Counted from the stretch's first letter, positions 42,912 to 53,197 are shown. The stretch is 64,000 nucleotides of DNA from Herbinix sp. (GCA_029238935.1 JAQZBN010000013.1:19089-83088), one strand, 5' to 3'. The notes: generated by a model from the letters alone, not told the origin. Numbers and translations: made by a program.

Positions 42912-45350
42912 ATGCAATTTGGATTTTTTGATGATTCAAAGAAGGAGTACGTTATTACAACTCCGAGAACACCGTATCCTTGGATCAACTATTTAGGATC
43001 ACAAGATTTTTTCTCTTTGATCTCTAACACAGCGGGGGGGTATAGTTTTTACAAGGATGCAAAGTTAAGAAGAATCACCAGATTTCGTTATAATAATGTT
43101 CCCTTGGATTTAGGTGGCGGGCGTTATTATTATATTTACGATGAAGGTGATGTATGGTCTCCAGGTTGGGCACCGATGAAGAAGGAATTAGAGCATTATG
43201 AATGCAGACATGGTATGGGATATACCAAGATTACCGGTGAACGAGGTCAGGTTGAGACTGAAGTAACGTTCTTTGTTCCAATCAACTATAATACAGAAAT
43301 TCATAAGGTAGTGGTAAAGAATAAGTCCAAGCAGGCAAAGAAGATCAAATTGTTTTCATTTCTTGAATGGTGCTTATGGAATGCGCAGGACGATACGACC
43401 AATTTTCAGAGAAATTTTAACACTGGAGAAGTAGAGGTAAAGGGATCTGCTATTTATCACAAGACAGAGTATAAGGAGAGAAGAAATCACTATGCCTTCT
43501 TTTCTGTTAATACCGAGATAGCAGGATTTGATTCCGACAGAGAAAGTTTTATTGGGACGTATAACGGATTTGATCATCCACAAGTGGTACTTGCGGGTCA
43601 GTCTAATAATTCTGTGGCAGACGGATGGTCACCAATCGCCTCTCACTGCATCGAAATAAACTTAGCAGCAGGGGAACGAAAAGATCTTGTTTTCCTTATG
43701 GGATATGTGGAGAATGTATTGGAAGAGAAATGGGAAAGCAAAAATGTAATTAATAAGAAAAAAGCAGAGGAAATGATGGCTGCATTCTCTACAACAGAAG
43801 CAGTGGATAAGGCATTCGCAGAATTGGGGGAGTACTGGGATACACTTTTATCAAAATATACCATTCAATCTGCAGACGATAAATTAAATCGTATGGTTAA
43901 TATATGGAATCAGTATCAATGTATGGTAACGTTTAATTTATCCAGAAGCGCATCCTACTTTGAGTCCGGTATTGGAAGAGGAATGGGATTTCGGGATTCA
44001 AATCAGGATTTACTGGGCTTTGTCCACCAGATACCGGATCGGGCAAGAGAGAGAATTATTGATCTTGCTTCAACTCAGTTAGAGGATGGAGGAGCATATC
44101 ATCAGTATCAGCCGCTGACGAAGAAGGGAAATGATGAGATTGGCGGTAATTTTAATGATGATCCTTTATGGTTAATCCTTGCTGTAGTCGCTTATATCAA
44201 AGAAACCGGTGATTTTAGTATCTTAGATATCATGACACCGTTTGATAACGATGAAAGTACAAGTACACCATTAGCCGATCATCTGAAACGTTCCTTTGAT
44301 CATGTCATTCATAATGTCGGACCACACGGACTTCCATTGATTGGCCGTGCTGACTGGAATGACTGTCTAAATTTAAACTGTTTCTCTACCGAGCCGGGAG
44401 AATCTTTCCAGACGACCACCAGTAAGGACGGAAGAGTAGCGGAATCCGTAATGATCGCGGGTATGTTTGCTTATATCGGTGAGGAATATGCAAAGCTAAT
44501 GGAACTTACCGGTAATCAAGATGAAGCAGACCGTGCTTATAAAGAAGTTATAAAAATGAGAGAAATCATTATGGAGCATGGCTGGGATGGAGAATGGTTC
44601 CTCCGTGCTTATGATGATTATGGTAAGAAGATTGGCAGTAGCGAATGTGAAGAGGGTAAGATCTTTATTGAGTCCCAAGGCTTTTGTATTATGGGTAAAT
44701 GTGGTATTCAGGATGGGAAAGCATTGAAAGCGCTAGATTCCATTGAAGAACGTTTGGGAACCAACTATGGTCTTGTATTGAATAACCCTGCATTTACAAA
44801 ATATTATGTTGAATATGGTGAGATCTCTTCTTATCCGGCAGGTTATAAAGAAAATGCGGGTATCTTCTGCCATAACAATGCATGGATCATGGTTGCAGAA
44901 GCGTTAATGGGCAGAGGGGATAAAGCCTTTGATTATTATACAAGAATTGCGCCGGCATATACGGAGGAATATTCTGAAACTCACCGGATGGAACCCTATG
45001 TATACTCCCAGATGGTGGCAGGTAAGGATGCAAAGAGGTTTGGAGAAGCAAAGAACTCTTGGCTTACCGGAACGGCATCATGGAACTTTGTTGCAATTAC
45101 TCAATATATTCTTGGGATTAAACCGGAATACAATGGATTGATGATTGACCCATCCATACCGAAGGACTGGAACGAATATAGTATTACCCGTGAGTTCAGA
45201 GGAGATACTTATCATATTACCGTTCAAAATCCGAAGCATGTGTGCAATGGTGTATCCAAATTATCTGTCGATGGTACAGAGGTTTCAGGTAATATTATTC
45301 CTGTAGCGGGAGATCAAAAGCTTCATGAAGTGATTGTTGTCCTAGGATAA
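42912..45350 (+). CDS. GH94 cellobiose phosphorylase
   Basis: Cytosolic phosphorolysis of cellobiose to glucose-1-phosphate and glucose, saving ATP during cellulose use. At 812 residues it matches clostridial cellobiose phosphorylases. The N-terminal beta-sandwich begins '[30 protein letters not shown]'. The (alpha/alpha)6 barrel carries '[22 protein letters not shown]', '[15 protein letters not shown]', and '[15 protein letters not shown]' with the likely catalytic acid at D481 or D484. The phosphate-site stretch is '[17 protein letters not shown]'. There is no signal peptide. Specificity for cellobiose over chitobiose or longer dextrins is inferred from overall similarity. It is monocistronic with its own promoter and terminator. 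Confidence 0.92.
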   Translation: MQFGFFDDSKKEYVITTPRTPYPWINYLGSQDFFSLISNTAGGYSFYKDAKLRRITRFRYNNVPLDLGGGRYYYIYDEGDVWSPGWAPMKKELEHYECRHGMGYTKITGERGQVETEVTFFVPINYNTEIHKVVVKNKSKQAKKIKLFSFLEWCLWNAQDDTTNFQRNFNTGEVEVKGSAIYHKTEYKERRNHYAFFSVNTEIAGFDSDRESFIGTYNGFDHPQVVLAGQSNNSVADGWSPIASHCIEINLAAGERKDLVFLMGYVENVLEEKWESKNVINKKKAEEMMAAFSTTEAVDKAFAELGEYWDTLLSKYTIQSADDKLNRMVNIWNQYQCMVTFNLSRSASYFESGIGRGMGFRDSNQDLLGFVHQIPDRARERIIDLASTQLEDGGAYHQYQPLTKKGNDEIGGNFNDDPLWLILAVVAYIKETGDFSILDIMTPFDNDESTSTPLADHLKRSFDHVIHNVGPHGLPLIGRADWNDCLNLNCFSTEPGESFQTTTSKDGRVAESVMIAGMFAYIGEEYAKLMELTGNQDEADRAYKEVIKMREIIMEHGWDGEWFLRAYDDYGKKIGSSECEEGKIFIESQGFCIMGKCGIQDGKALKALDSIEERLGTNYGLVLNNPAFTKYYVEYGEISSYPAGYKENAGIFCHNNAWIMVAEALMGRGDKAFDYYTRIAPAYTEEYSETHRMEPYVYSQMVAGKDAKRFGEAKNSWLTGTASWNFVAITQYILGIKPEYNGLMIDPSIPKDWNEYSITREFRGDTYHITVQNPKHVCNGVSKLSVDGTEVSGNIIPVAGDQKLHEVIVVLG

Positions 45351-45365
45351 ATATTAAAATCGATG

Positions 45366-45399
45366 GAGACCGGTAATTTTATATCCGGTCTCTTTTCTT
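45366..45399 (+). terminator. terminator after cellobiose phosphorylase
   Basis: GAGACCGG (45366-45373) pairs with CCGGTCTC (45385-45392), followed by TTTTCTT. Confidence 0.88.
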
Positions 45400-45524
45400 G
45401 GGTGCAACATGAGAAATAACGATGGATGTATCTTGTTTATCTTAAGAACAAAAATATCTGGAAAAGAGATAGGGAAATGGTGTATACTGTCTATAGAGTC
45501 AGATGATAGGAGGATATCACTAGA

Positions 45525-46415
45525 ATGAAAAAGTTCTTAAGCATTATAGTTGCAGTATTACCTGCCTTAGCGGCATTTGGAATTCAAGTTTTAGGGGCTA
45601 TTTTATTTTTAATCTTTTATGGAATTATATATTTTCTCACCACCGGTATAAGCGCAATCAACTCCGGTGATGGAGATGTTGCATCCTCATTGGAGGATTT
45701 TGTGAACAATGTATTATTATCAACGGAAGTGAATTATCTTGGATCAGCCTTATCCATTGTACTATGTGGAGTGGTTTTTTACTTTTGGTATCGAGGCATA
45801 ACCCGTAATGAAGCAAAAGTAAAACTTCGTAGTATTTGTACCGGTAAAAATATCGGATTGCTGGTTTTGCTCGGATTGGGTAGCCAATTTTTAATATCAG
45901 GACTCTTATCCATGATACTACCCTTTATGGAGGATCTTCTTACCGACTATGCAGAAACCATGGAACTGTTGCAGAGTGGAAATACTATAGTAGTAGTGTT
46001 ATTGACGGTATTGATTGCTCCAATTTGTGAAGAATTAATCTTTCGTGGTGTGATTTTACACAACTTAAACCGTCAGCTTCCTTTTCTGGCCGCCAACCTG
46101 ATACAGGCAGCATTATTTGGTATTTATCACATGAATATTGTCCAGGGAGTTTATGCCTTCCTATTGGGTTATGTTCTTGGGTATGTATTTTATAAATTTA
46201 GAACTATCGTTGCACCTATTGCTCTTCATATGATAGTAAACAGTAGTGCATTCCTGATAGAGCTATTTCCAAGTTATTATTTTGTCTTTATTCTCTTCCT
46301 GGTGATTGGTGCAATTGCGATGTTCGTTGCTATATTCTTCATTCAAAAGACAGAAGCACCGATTATGGTGATGAAGACAAAGATAAGTTCTTATGGAGAC
46401 TTTGACGATAACTAG
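45525..46415 (+). CDS. CPBP family intramembrane glutamic endopeptidase
   Basis: An Abi/CAAX-type membrane protease of 296 residues with about eight membrane helices. Motif 1 is 'APICEELIFRGVILHNL' (EExxxR), motif 2 is 'ALFGIYHMNIVQG' (FxxxH) and motif 3 'PIALHMIVNSSAFL' (HxxxN/S). All catalytic positions are present. Bacterial members act in bacteriocin immunity, peptide maturation or unknown processes. The gene is followed about 200 bases later by a VanY-like gene but is not clearly in an operon with it. RBS ATAGGAGGATATC. Confidence 0.92.
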   Translation: MKKFLSIIVAVLPALAAFGIQVLGAILFLIFYGIIYFLTTGISAINSGDGDVASSLEDFVNNVLLSTEVNYLGSALSIVLCGVVFYFWYRGITRNEAKVKLRSICTGKNIGLLVLLGLGSQFLISGLLSMILPFMEDLLTDYAETMELLQSGNTIVVVLLTVLIAPICEELIFRGVILHNLNRQLPFLAANLIQAALFGIYHMNIVQGVYAFLLGYVLGYVFYKFRTIVAPIALHMIVNSSAFLIELFPSYYFVFILFLVIGAIAMFVAIFFIQKTEAPIMVMKTKISSYGDFDDN

Positions 46416-46621
46416 GAAAACCCACTAAGTATGTTATTGATAGGTATCTAAAAATAATCATTGCAGAAACTGTAATGGTTATTTTTTTATTCAAACAGCA
46501 TGGGCAAACTCTTTATTTTTCTTTCTTCGATAAAATATGCTTTCTTTGATTAAATATGGGATAGTTATGGGTAGAATAATTAGTGCCATTATTAAATCCA
46601 ATGATTAAAGAAGGATGTATT

Positions 46622-47530
46622 ATGTCTAGTAAAGAAAAACGAAAACAATTTTTAGTTCATAAGAATCGGATTATATTATATACAATATTGAGCTTAGTGC
46701 TATTCGGAGCAGCTTTTTCCTGGCTTTTATATCAGGTAAGACCTGACATTGTCTTTGGCTTTCGGGATTACTTTACTCCAAGAGATGAGATTATCTTGGA
46801 GGAATATGAGATTAAGCAACTAACCTTAATCCAAGCCTCCACCTATATTGTTACGAGACAAGAGGAGGTGAGCTATAATAATAATCTTCTACTAGTGAAT
46901 AACAACTACAAAGTAGCTGATGATATAACGCTACAGCTGGTTGAGATTGGAGAGACTGGATTGCTTTTAGACAAGGAAGTAGTGGAACCTTTGAACCACC
47001 TACTTGCTACGGCAGAGGAAGTTACCGGACAGCACATTTATTTATCCTCTGCCTATCGTACCGGTGAAAGACAAGCTGAGTTATATGAGGATGACCCTAA
47101 GATTGCTGCAGAACCCGGCATGAGTGAACATCAAATAGGTTTGGCAGCAGATTTGATAGTTAAGAATTTTGGACAAAGAAGGTTTGTTAAAACAGAGGCT
47201 GGTAAATGGGTGAATCAGAATTGTTGGAAATATGGATTTATTATACGTTATCCTTTTCTTCGTAAGGATGTCACCGGGTTTGCCTATGAGCCTTGGCATA
47301 TTAGGTATGTTGGTCTTCCACATTCGGAAATTATATATCACAATCGTTTAACCTTAGAGGAGTATAATTCAATGTTGGAGACAGGACATTTTTATCAGTA
47401 TCATAATTATGTATTTGGAGCTGTATCCGGCCCGGATATACAAGTTCCGCAAGATCTTAGAAAAGTCACTGTTTCTAGTGATAATACCGGAAGATATATC
47501 ATAACAGGCATTGTATTAGGACAAGAATAG
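46622..47530 (+). CDS. VanY-like D-alanyl-D-alanine carboxypeptidase (peptidase M15B)
   Basis: A membrane-anchored zinc D,D-carboxypeptidase of 302 residues. One N-terminal membrane helix (about 16-35) leads to an extracellular domain. Zinc and substrate residues appear in 'HIYLSSAYRTGERQAELYE', 'PGMSEHQIGLAADLIV' (His and Asp) and 'AYEPWHIRYVG' (Glu and His). It should trim the terminal D-Ala from wall peptides. It has the VanY rather than VanX layout, complementing the cytoplasmic VanX-like enzyme at 10.2 kb. The track start is 13 codons upstream, but AAGAAGGATGTATT places the start at the ATG at 46622. Confidence 0.9.
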   Translation: MSSKEKRKQFLVHKNRIILYTILSLVLFGAAFSWLLYQVRPDIVFGFRDYFTPRDEIILEEYEIKQLTLIQASTYIVTRQEEVSYNNNLLLVNNNYKVADDITLQLVEIGETGLLLDKEVVEPLNHLLATAEEVTGQHIYLSSAYRTGERQAELYEDDPKIAAEPGMSEHQIGLAADLIVKNFGQRRFVKTEAGKWVNQNCWKYGFIIRYPFLRKDVTGFAYEPWHIRYVGLPHSEIIYHNRLTLEEYNSMLETGHFYQYHNYVFGAVSGPDIQVPQDLRKVTVSSDNTGRYIITGIVLGQE

Positions 47531-47642
47531 ACTTAGGGGAAGGGGGTTTTTCATATTTTTTCTTGCAATCCCAATAGAAATCATTTATTATGTATAATAC
47601 AATTGAATAATGAGAGTGAATTCATAAGTGAGGAGTGAAATT

Positions 47643-49214
47643 ATGCTGAAACGAAATGTAACTAAAATCCTTTTCCTTATCGCGTTATTAACTATTGCAC
47701 TCTACGGATGTAGTGGCAACAAGGAAAATACCAATGAGGAAAATACTCCTGCAGATGAGAATCAGTCTTCTGCTGAACCTACCTATGGCGGTTCAGTCAC
47801 AGTTGGAATCACACAGGATCTGGATAGTCTTGACCCACACAAAGCAGTAGCGGCAGGAACTAAAGAGGTTTTATTCAACATTTTTGAGGGCTTAGTTAAG
47901 TTCGATAAGGATGGAAATTTAGTTCCCGCAGTAGCAGAACGTTATGAGATATCTACCGATGGTATGGAGTATACCTTTACCCTTCGGGATGGAGTGAAGT
48001 TTCATAATGGGAACCCTGTTACAACGGATGATATCGTATATTCTATAAAACGAAGTGCCGGAATGCTTACGCCAGTTGATCCATTGGTTGTGGTAGAGTC
48101 GGCGCTTTCTGTCATTTCTGAAGTAACAGCCGTAGATGAAAAGACGGTAAAGATTACTCTTAGTAAAGCAGATACCGAGCTGCTTTCCTATCTAACCTGT
48201 GCAATTATCCCCGCTGATTACGATGCACTAGATACAAAACCTGTAGGTACAGGCCCCTTTCAATTTGTATCCTACACCCCATTGGAAAGCATCGTTATGG
48301 AGAAGAATGAAGATTATTATGTAGAAGGAGTTCCCTATTTAGATCAGGTAACCTTTAAAATGTCTGCGAATACAGATGCTGCATTTTTGGAATTAAGTGC
48401 AGGTTCGATCGATATTCTGCCTTACCTGACGGATGCTCAGGCAGCACAGATGCCGACCGGATATCACTTAGAGGCAGGCAGTATGAATCTTATTCAGGGA
48501 ATGTTCTTAAACAATGGCGTGGAACCTTTTAATAATCCAACCGTCAGAAAAGCCCTCAGCTATGCAATCGATCGTCAGGCTATCATTGATATGGTAGGCG
48601 GAGGACGTGGTGATGTCATTGGAACGAATATGTTCCCCGGATTTAAAAAGTACTATAACGCAGATTTGGATACCTACTATAACTATGATATTGAAAAAGC
48701 AAAAGCATTACTTGCAGAAGCAGGATATCCCGATGGTTTTACCTTTACTGTTACGGTGCCATCCAATTATCAGTTTCATGTAGATACAGCTCAGGTAATC
48801 GTAGAGCAGTTGAAGCAGATCGGTGTAACGGCTGAGATACAATTAATTGAATGGGCTAGCTGGCTATCCGATGTTTATGCAGGAAGAAATTATCAAGCGA
48901 CGGTAGTAGGTCTTGCAGCGGAAGTTGCACCAAGAAAAGCATTGGAGAGATTTCAATCCGATGCAGATAATAATTTTTTGAATTATAAAAATGAAGAATT
49001 TGACCATATCTATGGTTTAGGTGAAAATACCACCGATGAAAATGAAAAAATAGATTATTACAAACAGATGCAGACCTTATTAACTGAGGATGCAGTTGCA
49101 ATTTATATCCAAGACCCATATCAGCTCACAGCGGTTAGTGACAAATTGGGCGGATATACCTATTATCCAATCTATGTACAGGATATGTCTCTGGTATATC
49201 ACAAGGGCGAATAA
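47643..49214 (+). CDS. oligopeptide/dipeptide ABC transporter substrate-binding lipoprotein
   Basis: A family 5 solute-binding protein of 523 residues. A short basic head and hydrophobic core end in the lipobox 'LYGCSGN', so the protein is lipid-anchored outside the membrane. The family signature is 'LVPAVAERYEISTDGMEYTFTLRDGVKFHNGNPVTTDDIVYSIKR'. It delivers peptides, or less often other ligands such as nickel or sugars, to the permeases that follow. The track begins at a GTG. GAGGAG (47630-47635) lies 7 bases before the ATG at 47643. First gene of a four-gene operon. Confidence 0.93.
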   Translation: MLKRNVTKILFLIALLTIALYGCSGNKENTNEENTPADENQSSAEPTYGGSVTVGITQDLDSLDPHKAVAAGTKEVLFNIFEGLVKFDKDGNLVPAVAERYEISTDGMEYTFTLRDGVKFHNGNPVTTDDIVYSIKRSAGMLTPVDPLVVVESALSVISEVTAVDEKTVKITLSKADTELLSYLTCAIIPADYDALDTKPVGTGPFQFVSYTPLESIVMEKNEDYYVEGVPYLDQVTFKMSANTDAAFLELSAGSIDILPYLTDAQAAQMPTGYHLEAGSMNLIQGMFLNNGVEPFNNPTVRKALSYAIDRQAIIDMVGGGRGDVIGTNMFPGFKKYYNADLDTYYNYDIEKAKALLAEAGYPDGFTFTVTVPSNYQFHVDTAQVIVEQLKQIGVTAEIQLIEWASWLSDVYAGRNYQATVVGLAAEVAPRKALERFQSDADNNFLNYKNEEFDHIYGLGENTTDENEKIDYYKQMQTLLTEDAVAIYIQDPYQLTAVSDKLGGYTYYPIYVQDMSLVYHKGE

Positions 49215-49234
49215 ATCTAGGAGGTGAAGGTAGG

Positions 49235-50176
49235 ATGAAATATATCATAAAAAAAATCATTACTCTCATTATGACTTTGTTGTTGGTCTCCATCTTTACC
49301 TTCACTGCATTTCAATTAATCCCCGGGGATAGCGCAACTGCTATCCTCGGTATGGAAGCTACCGAAGACGCCAAGGAAGCTCTTAGAGAGGAGCTTGGTT
49401 TAAATAAAAGTATACCGGAACGGTATCTGAACTGGTTATTAGATGCTATAAAAGGCGACTTTGGTACCTCCATACAGTATAGTGATATGCCGGTTCATGA
49501 ATTAATCCGTGATCGACTTACTGTGACGGTGTATCTCGCATTGATTTCTTTTGCGTTCATCATCATCATCTCCATTCCTCTGGGAATTCTGACCTCAAAG
49601 AAGAAGGATGGTTTTCTGGACAGGGTAATTACCTTTTTTACACAGCTTTCTATGGCAGTTCCACCGTTCGTCCTGGGCATAATGATTATTTTGCTCTTTG
49701 GTATTATATTAAAATGGTTTACACCGGGGAAATTCGTTCATCCTAGTGATAGCCTTTTTGGTTTTTTTCGATTTATCATTTTTCCTGCCATAGCAGTTGC
49801 TATTCCCAAGGTGGCTATGCTGGTTAAGTTCCTCCGCAGTTCGATCCTAAGGCAGAAGGATATGGATTATGTGCGGACTGCAAAAAGTAAGGGAATGAAG
49901 GAAGACGATATCCTTTATCATCATGTATTAAAAAATGCATTGATTCCTGTTATAACATTTCTGGCAATGATGCTTGCTGACCTACTGGCAGGAATCATAT
50001 TAATAGAACAGGTATTTAACTTGCCTGGATTAGGAAGACAATTGGTAGTTGCCATCGGAGGCAGAGATTTTTCTGTGGTACAGGCAATTATTTTATATAT
50101 TGCAGCAGTAGTCGTGGTAATTAATTTTATCGTAGATATTTTGTATCAATGGATTGATCCCAGAGTGGCAAATTGA
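49235..50176 (+). CDS. oligopeptide/dipeptide ABC transporter permease (DppB/OppB type)
   Basis: A 313-residue inner-membrane permease with six predicted helices. It begins 'MKYIIKKIITLIMTLLLVSIFTFTAFQLIPGDSA', the typical OppB start, and has the ATPase-docking EAA-like loop 'DYVRTAKSKGMKEDDILYHHVLKNALIPVITF'. It starts 20 bases after the binding protein with AGGAGGTGAAGGTAGG as RBS. It pairs with the next gene to form the channel. Confidence 0.95.
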   Translation: MKYIIKKIITLIMTLLLVSIFTFTAFQLIPGDSATAILGMEATEDAKEALREELGLNKSIPERYLNWLLDAIKGDFGTSIQYSDMPVHELIRDRLTVTVYLALISFAFIIIISIPLGILTSKKKDGFLDRVITFFTQLSMAVPPFVLGIMIILLFGIILKWFTPGKFVHPSDSLFGFFRFIIFPAIAVAIPKVAMLVKFLRSSILRQKDMDYVRTAKSKGMKEDDILYHHVLKNALIPVITFLAMMLADLLAGIILIEQVFNLPGLGRQLVVAIGGRDFSVVQAIILYIAAVVVVINFIVDILYQWIDPRVAN

Positions 50177-50214
50177 TCTGGATGAGTGGAATTCATAAAG
50201 AATAGGAGTGGGGA

Positions 50215-51021
50215 ATGATATCTTTCAAGAGAAAAAACAATACGAATTTCATAATCGGATGTATTATGACAGGAGTAATTGCTCTGTTTGTCCTTGTCGG
50301 TGTATTCTATACACCCTATGATCCAAATCAAATGAATGGCAGTTTAAAGAATGTATCTCCCAGTCTTTCACATCTGTTTGGTACTGATAATTTTGGTAGA
50401 GATATCTTCAGCCGCGTCATGGAAGGAGCAGGAACCACTTTTATGATCGCAGTTATTACAGTATTGATCGGAGCTGGAATTGGGATACTTCTGGGAGCAG
50501 TGACCGGATATTTTGGGGGTGTACTGGATGAAGTTCTGATGAGGGTAAATGACAGCGTAACTTCATTTCCCAGCATACTTTTAGCACTGGTATTTGTCAG
50601 TATTCTGGGAGCAGGTACTTATAATATCGTCCTAGCTCTGGGTATTATCTTTATACCCAGCTTTGCCCGTGTTGTACGCAGCGAGTTTTTAATTTATCGA
50701 GAGATGGATTTTGTGAAGAATGCAAAGCTGATGGGAGCGGGACATCTTAGAATTATGTTTGTCCATATACTACCAAATACAAAACCAATTCTGCTTACAT
50801 CCCTAATGATTGGTTTTAATAATGCAGTACTGGCAGAAGCAGGTATGAGTTATCTGGGACTGGGGGTACAACCCCCTCAGGCAAGCCTTGGAAGAATGCT
50901 ATCGGAAGCGCAAGCCTATCTGCTCTATGCCCCTTGGTATGCCTTGGCTCCGGGTTTAATGATTGTAATGACGGTTCTTTCGGTGAATTTAATGAGTGGA
51001 GGTGCCGTGAATGAAAGATAA
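50215..51021 (+). CDS. oligopeptide/dipeptide ABC transporter permease (DppC/OppC type)
   Basis: A 268-residue permease. The N-terminal signature 'HLFGTDNFGRDIFSRVMEGAGTTFMIAV' is that of OppC, and the docking loop is 'DFVKNAKLMGAGHLRIMFVHILPNT'. 'AGMSYLGLGVQPPQASLGRMLSEA' is also family-typical. Slightly shorter than usual (about 280-300). Its last 11 bases overlap the start of the fused ATPase gene, so translation is coupled. Confidence 0.95.
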   Translation: MISFKRKNNTNFIIGCIMTGVIALFVLVGVFYTPYDPNQMNGSLKNVSPSLSHLFGTDNFGRDIFSRVMEGAGTTFMIAVITVLIGAGIGILLGAVTGYFGGVLDEVLMRVNDSVTSFPSILLALVFVSILGAGTYNIVLALGIIFIPSFARVVRSEFLIYREMDFVKNAKLMGAGHLRIMFVHILPNTKPILLTSLMIGFNNAVLAEAGMSYLGLGVQPPQASLGRMLSEAQAYLLYAPWYALAPGLMIVMTVLSVNLMSGGAVNER

Positions 51022-52705
51022 TCCAGTGTTACAGGTAGAGGATTTAACCATTGGGTTTCCTGGGAAGAAAGGAATGAATACGGTACTGGATCATGTTACT
51101 TTTTCTTTAGGAGAAGGGGAGATACTAGGTATTGTAGGAGAGTCCGGATCCGGTAAGACCATGACGGCATTAACGGTAATGGGATTACTACCGGCGTCAG
51201 CGCAGAAATTGGGAGGCAGTGTAATTTTTTTAGGCAAGGAACTGCTTACGATGTCTAAAGATCAACTGCGAGAATTAAAAGGAACCCAGGTAGCAATGAT
51301 CTTTCAAGAACCGATGACTTCCTTTAATCCGCTATTAACCATTGGAGTGCAGGTAGAGGAGATGCTTAAACTCCATACGAAATTAGATAAGGAAGAATAT
51401 AAAAAACGTACTTTGGATGCTTTCACGGAAGCAGGATTGCCGGATGCGGAAGAGATTTATCATAAGTATCCCCATCAGTTATCAGGAGGAATGCGCCAAA
51501 GAGCTATGATTGCTATGGCCATGATTGCCGGACCGAAGCTTCTGATTGCGGATGAACCGACTACAGCTCTGGATGTAACGATTCAGGATAAAATATTAAA
51601 GTTATTAAAGAATATAAATCAAACCCATGGAACTACTATTATCTTGATCTCTCATGATCTGGGAGTCATAAAAAGCATCTGTCAAAGAGCGCTGGTAATG
51701 AAAGATGGACAGTTAATGGAGGAAGGCCCGGCAAAGGAATTACTACTCCATCCGAAAACTGATTATACGAAGGAATTGGTGGCAGCAGTGCCAGCAGCTT
51801 GGTTGAAATCAGTTGGAGAGAAGGAAGATCTAGTACAGCAGAAATCAAGTGATGGGAAGAATAAATCTATTAGGCAAAACAACTTAATGCAACAGGACAT
51901 CGATCAGCAGTTGATCAAAACAGAAGACGAAATAGAAACGGAAGCAGCACTTCTTACCGTAGAAGCATTGCAGGTCTATTATCCTGAAAAATCGAAAGGA
52001 ATATTTTCAAAAAAAGGGAAGAAACATGTTGTTAAAAATGCCTGCCTATCTCTGAAAAAAGGAGAAGCATTGGGGATTGTAGGAGAAAGTGGCTGCGGAA
52101 AATCAACACTTGCAAAAGCAATTGCCGGCTTAATTAAGGATACAGAGGGTAATATTCGGTTTATAGCAGAAGGGTCATCGAAAAAGGCATTAGGAAGGCC
52201 ACAGATGGTATTCCAGGATCCCTATGGTAGTCTTAATCCGGTGAAGAAGGTAGGCTGGATATTAGAAGAACCATTAAAAGTTCATGGGGGCTTAACTGCA
52301 CAGGAACGAAAAGATAGGGTTGTAGAGGTAATGAATCAAGTAGGGCTGAAAGAAAAGCATCTGGATCGTTATGTTGCTCAATTAAGCGGAGGACAGAGAC
52401 AAAGAGTTGCTATTGCAGCAGCATTTATACTCCATCCCGATATCATTATCTTAGATGAACCGGTATCTTCTCTGGATGTTACCGTTCAGGCTCAGATTTT
52501 AAAACTTCTTAAACAGTTACAAAAGGAATATCAATTATCCTATCTTTTTATCTCCCATGATCTGAATGTTATTTACCAGATGTGTGATCGGGTGTGTGTG
52601 ATGTATCAGGGAGAGATTGTAGAAACCCGTACTACCCGTGAGTTGTTTCATCATCCGAATCATGCGTACACAAAGGTTCTGCTGGATGCAGCATTACCGG
52701 AATAA
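51011..52705 (+). CDS. fused peptide ABC transporter ATPase (DppD-DppF in one chain)
   Basis: Two complete ABC domains in 564 residues. Domain 1 has Walker A 'GESGSGKT', signature 'LSGGMRQRAMIAMA' and Walker B 'LLIADEPTTALD'. A polar Gln/Asp-rich linker (about 270-315) follows. Domain 2 has 'GESGCGKS', 'LSGGQRQRVAIAAA' and 'IIILDEPVSSLD'. Domain 1 resembles DppD and domain 2 DppF, which are separate genes in the classical operon. The fusion enforces a heterodimer. It overlaps the upstream permease by 11 bases. No hairpin terminator is seen after the stop. Confidence 0.94.
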   Translation: MKDNPVLQVEDLTIGFPGKKGMNTVLDHVTFSLGEGEILGIVGESGSGKTMTALTVMGLLPASAQKLGGSVIFLGKELLTMSKDQLRELKGTQVAMIFQEPMTSFNPLLTIGVQVEEMLKLHTKLDKEEYKKRTLDAFTEAGLPDAEEIYHKYPHQLSGGMRQRAMIAMAMIAGPKLLIADEPTTALDVTIQDKILKLLKNINQTHGTTIILISHDLGVIKSICQRALVMKDGQLMEEGPAKELLLHPKTDYTKELVAAVPAAWLKSVGEKEDLVQQKSSDGKNKSIRQNNLMQQDIDQQLIKTEDEIETEAALLTVEALQVYYPEKSKGIFSKKGKKHVVKNACLSLKKGEALGIVGESGCGKSTLAKAIAGLIKDTEGNIRFIAEGSSKKALGRPQMVFQDPYGSLNPVKKVGWILEEPLKVHGGLTAQERKDRVVEVMNQVGLKEKHLDRYVAQLSGGQRQRVAIAAAFILHPDIIILDEPVSSLDVTVQAQILKLLKQLQKEYQLSYLFISHDLNVIYQMCDRVCVMYQGEIVETRTTRELFHHPNHAYTKVLLDAALPE

Positions 52706-52843
52706 ATAGGAGTTACAGATAAATTACTTAACGAATGATAGAAATATCAATTGTGTTTATTCCATATTATTAATTAAAGTAATAGAAATATTGACATTAT
52801 ATATTATAAAGCTAAAAAAGTATTATGAATGTAAAAAATAGTA

Positions 52844-52872
52844 TTGACGTCAATACTACATTGTGTTATAAT
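52844..52872 (+). promoter_or_regulatory. strong promoter of the infC-rpmI-rplT operon
   Basis: TTGACG (52844-52849), 17 bases, TATAAT (52867-52872), with an added TG one base before the -10 (extended -10). Transcription should begin near 52879, about 320 bases before the start of infC. The stretch 52706-52843 before it is AT-rich and featureless. Confidence 0.85.
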
Positions 52873-52878
52873 TGGTTT

Positions 52879-53197
52879 GCTGTGGATATTGTATAACAAT
52901 ATTTCATAGAGAAAGAAGAGTATCCATCTCTCACCCATAGCGTAACTTGATTACAGTGAACGGGTCAATGCGAATTATATAATATTTCTAGAAATATATA
53001 ATATTTCTATATGAAATAAGTATGTTAAGAGCTTGTAGGTGGATATCTTTGTATCCACCTTTTTTATTTATAGTAAGTTAAATTAGATTGATAATTCAAC
53101 TTGCAGTGGAGGTGCTCTTATCGTTAAGAGATCTCTGCATAATATGAAAAGCTGAAACTAAGAGATGTGAAGATTTAACCTATGGAGGTGCAGTACT
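52879..53197 (+). ncRNA. structured infC leader, probably an L20-type autoregulatory leader
   Basis: About 320 bases of untranslated leader precede infC, ending at the RBS GGAGGTG (53184-53190). It contains an attenuator hairpin at 53037-53060. TATCCATC (52921-52928) can pair instead with the terminator's left arm GGTGGATA (53038-53045, one G.U), an apparent antiterminator. In low-GC Firmicutes the infC-rpmI-rplT operon is known to be controlled by L20 binding such a leader. Placing this RNA in that class is inference from position and architecture. A second GGAGGTG-like site lies at 53109-53115 with no ORF attached. Confidence 0.65.
53037..53070 (+). terminator. attenuator hairpin in the infC leader
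   Basis: AGGTGGATA (53037-53045) and TATCCACCT (53052-53060) form a 9-bp perfect stem over TCTTTG, followed by TTTTTTATTTA. Its position within the leader, about 140 bases before the gene, marks it as a regulatory rather than end-of-gene terminator. Confidence 0.87.

Noticed and set aside
46583-47530. VanY-like gene as part of a van resistance cluster with 10.2 kb VanX
   Set aside because: The two lie 36 kb apart with separate promoters; shared chemistry is noted but no cluster is claimed.
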